A stretch of 64,000 nucleotides of DNA from Heterobilharzia americana (taxonomy: Eukaryota > Platyhelminthes > Trematoda > Strigeidida > Schistosomatidae). Location: the NCBI GenBank assembly GCA_944470555.2, contig OX104131.1, positions 13,818,515 through 13,882,514 of the forward strand, written 5' to 3'. Each line of letters begins with the position of its first letter. Position 1 is the stretch's first letter. Made by a program: the position numbers and the translations under genes. This document shows positions 63,739 through 64,000 of the stretch, one piece after another. Below the pieces are notes generated by a model. It saw only the letters and a list, made by a program, of their open reading frames with translations, searched no databases and was not told the DNA's origin.

Positions 63739-64000
63739 GTGCCGGCGTGACCGTTTCCCGAGTTCGTGTCCTTCTTAAAACGGCATGGTTTACGACATTT
63801 TCTGGCTTCATCCCCGTAAGTGTTATGAAACCAGCACCATTCAGGGTTTTCCACCCTGTTGGGTTTCGTTTTAGGGCTACCACGCGACTTGCTGCGATGC
63901 GCCAAGGTGCGTTTCTGTGAAGTGCTACGTGATCTAGGACTTCGAGATCGTAGCAACCGTTTCACAGAGTTGCACAACTTGGTCACCTCCGAATCCTGGC
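63720..64000 (-). CDS. Ty3/gypsy Gag C-terminus, truncated by window edge
   Basis: Open to the right end of the window, stop TAG at 63720. The visible part is an Arg/Ser-rich basic stretch ([16 protein letters not shown]) and a zinc-binding motif variant [18 protein letters not shown] near the end. This pattern is seen in Gag of many helminth gypsy elements in place of the canonical CCHC knuckle. Pol overlaps it in the -1 frame, so Gag-Pol is probably made by ribosomal -1 frameshifting; no slippery heptamer was confirmed. Confidence 0.82.
   Translation of the reverse strand, partial: QDSEVTKLCNSVKRLLRSRSPRSRSTSQKRTLAHRSKSRGSPKTKPNRVENPEWCWFHNTYGDEARKCRKPCRFKKDTNSGNGHAGTCSRQP

Larger units (their letters stand above)
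59630..64000 (-). mobile_element. Ty3/gypsy LTR retrotransposon, right part beyond window
   Basis: Minus-strand element: gag C-terminus (cut by the window edge), intact pol (63738-60607), a 464-bp non-coding stretch, a purine tract (AGGGGGGGAG on the minus strand, plus 60143-60152), then the 3' LTR starting TGATCTGTAG at 60142. The outer LTR end is not resolved; I place it near 59.63 kb from the length of LTR-like sequence shared with the related copy at 47.0 kb. A TATA-like GTATATAAC lies in the LTR. The 5' LTR and most of gag are outside the window. Confidence 0.88.

Noticed and set aside
1..64000. CRISPR arrays, bacterial operons, ribosomal RNA genes
   Set aside because: None seen; introns, LINEs and LTR elements show nuclear animal DNA.

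Overview
The window looks like a piece of a blood-fluke (Schistosoma-type trematode) chromosome. The sequence is AT-rich, with one intron-rich animal gene diluted by retrotransposons. The repeat types are those known from schistosomes: RTE and CR1 LINEs, Ty3/gypsy LTR elements, Penelope-like remnants, and tRNA-derived SINE-like repeats that carry hammerhead ribozyme motifs (the Sm-alpha type). The genus is inferred from this repeat profile and not from any single diagnostic gene.

Host gene. Eight coding exons of a MIER-family transcriptional co-repressor (mesoderm induction early response; acidic N-terminus, ELM2, SANT) lie on the minus strand from 36389 down to 6612. They are 36389-36129, 33759-33388, 31577-31172, 27523-27438, 20445-20182, 18477-18396, 12565-12462 and 6736-6612. 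Phases match across all seven joins and give 566 codons plus 2 nt. One intron (20181-18478) has a GC-AG boundary. The C-terminal exon or exons were not found in 1-6600.

Repeats inside the gene. The introns hold RTE LINE pieces of three families (A, B, C here), a decayed Ty3/gypsy (7.6-10.7 kb), a Penelope-like remnant (21 kb), a solo LTR (32466-32819), a foldback (27855-28245) and several hammerhead SINEs. One tail-to-tail SINE pair has two intact ribozyme cores (35283-35805).

36.4-64 kb, outside the known exons. A palindrome of hammerhead repeats lies at 39322-39574. A nearly full-length but broken RTE-A LINE (about 39.75-43.27 kb) sits in an RTE-C remnant. An internally deleted Ty3/gypsy copy occupies 47.0-49.3 kb. 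Next comes a CR1-like LINE with an intact 984-residue endonuclease-reverse transcriptase and two upstream ORFs (54.1-59.6 kb, minus). Last is a Ty3/gypsy element with an intact 1043-residue Pol (minus), whose gag runs off the right edge. The intact CR1 ORF2 and Ty3 Pol are the youngest-looking mobile genes; most other copies carry stops, shifts or truncations.
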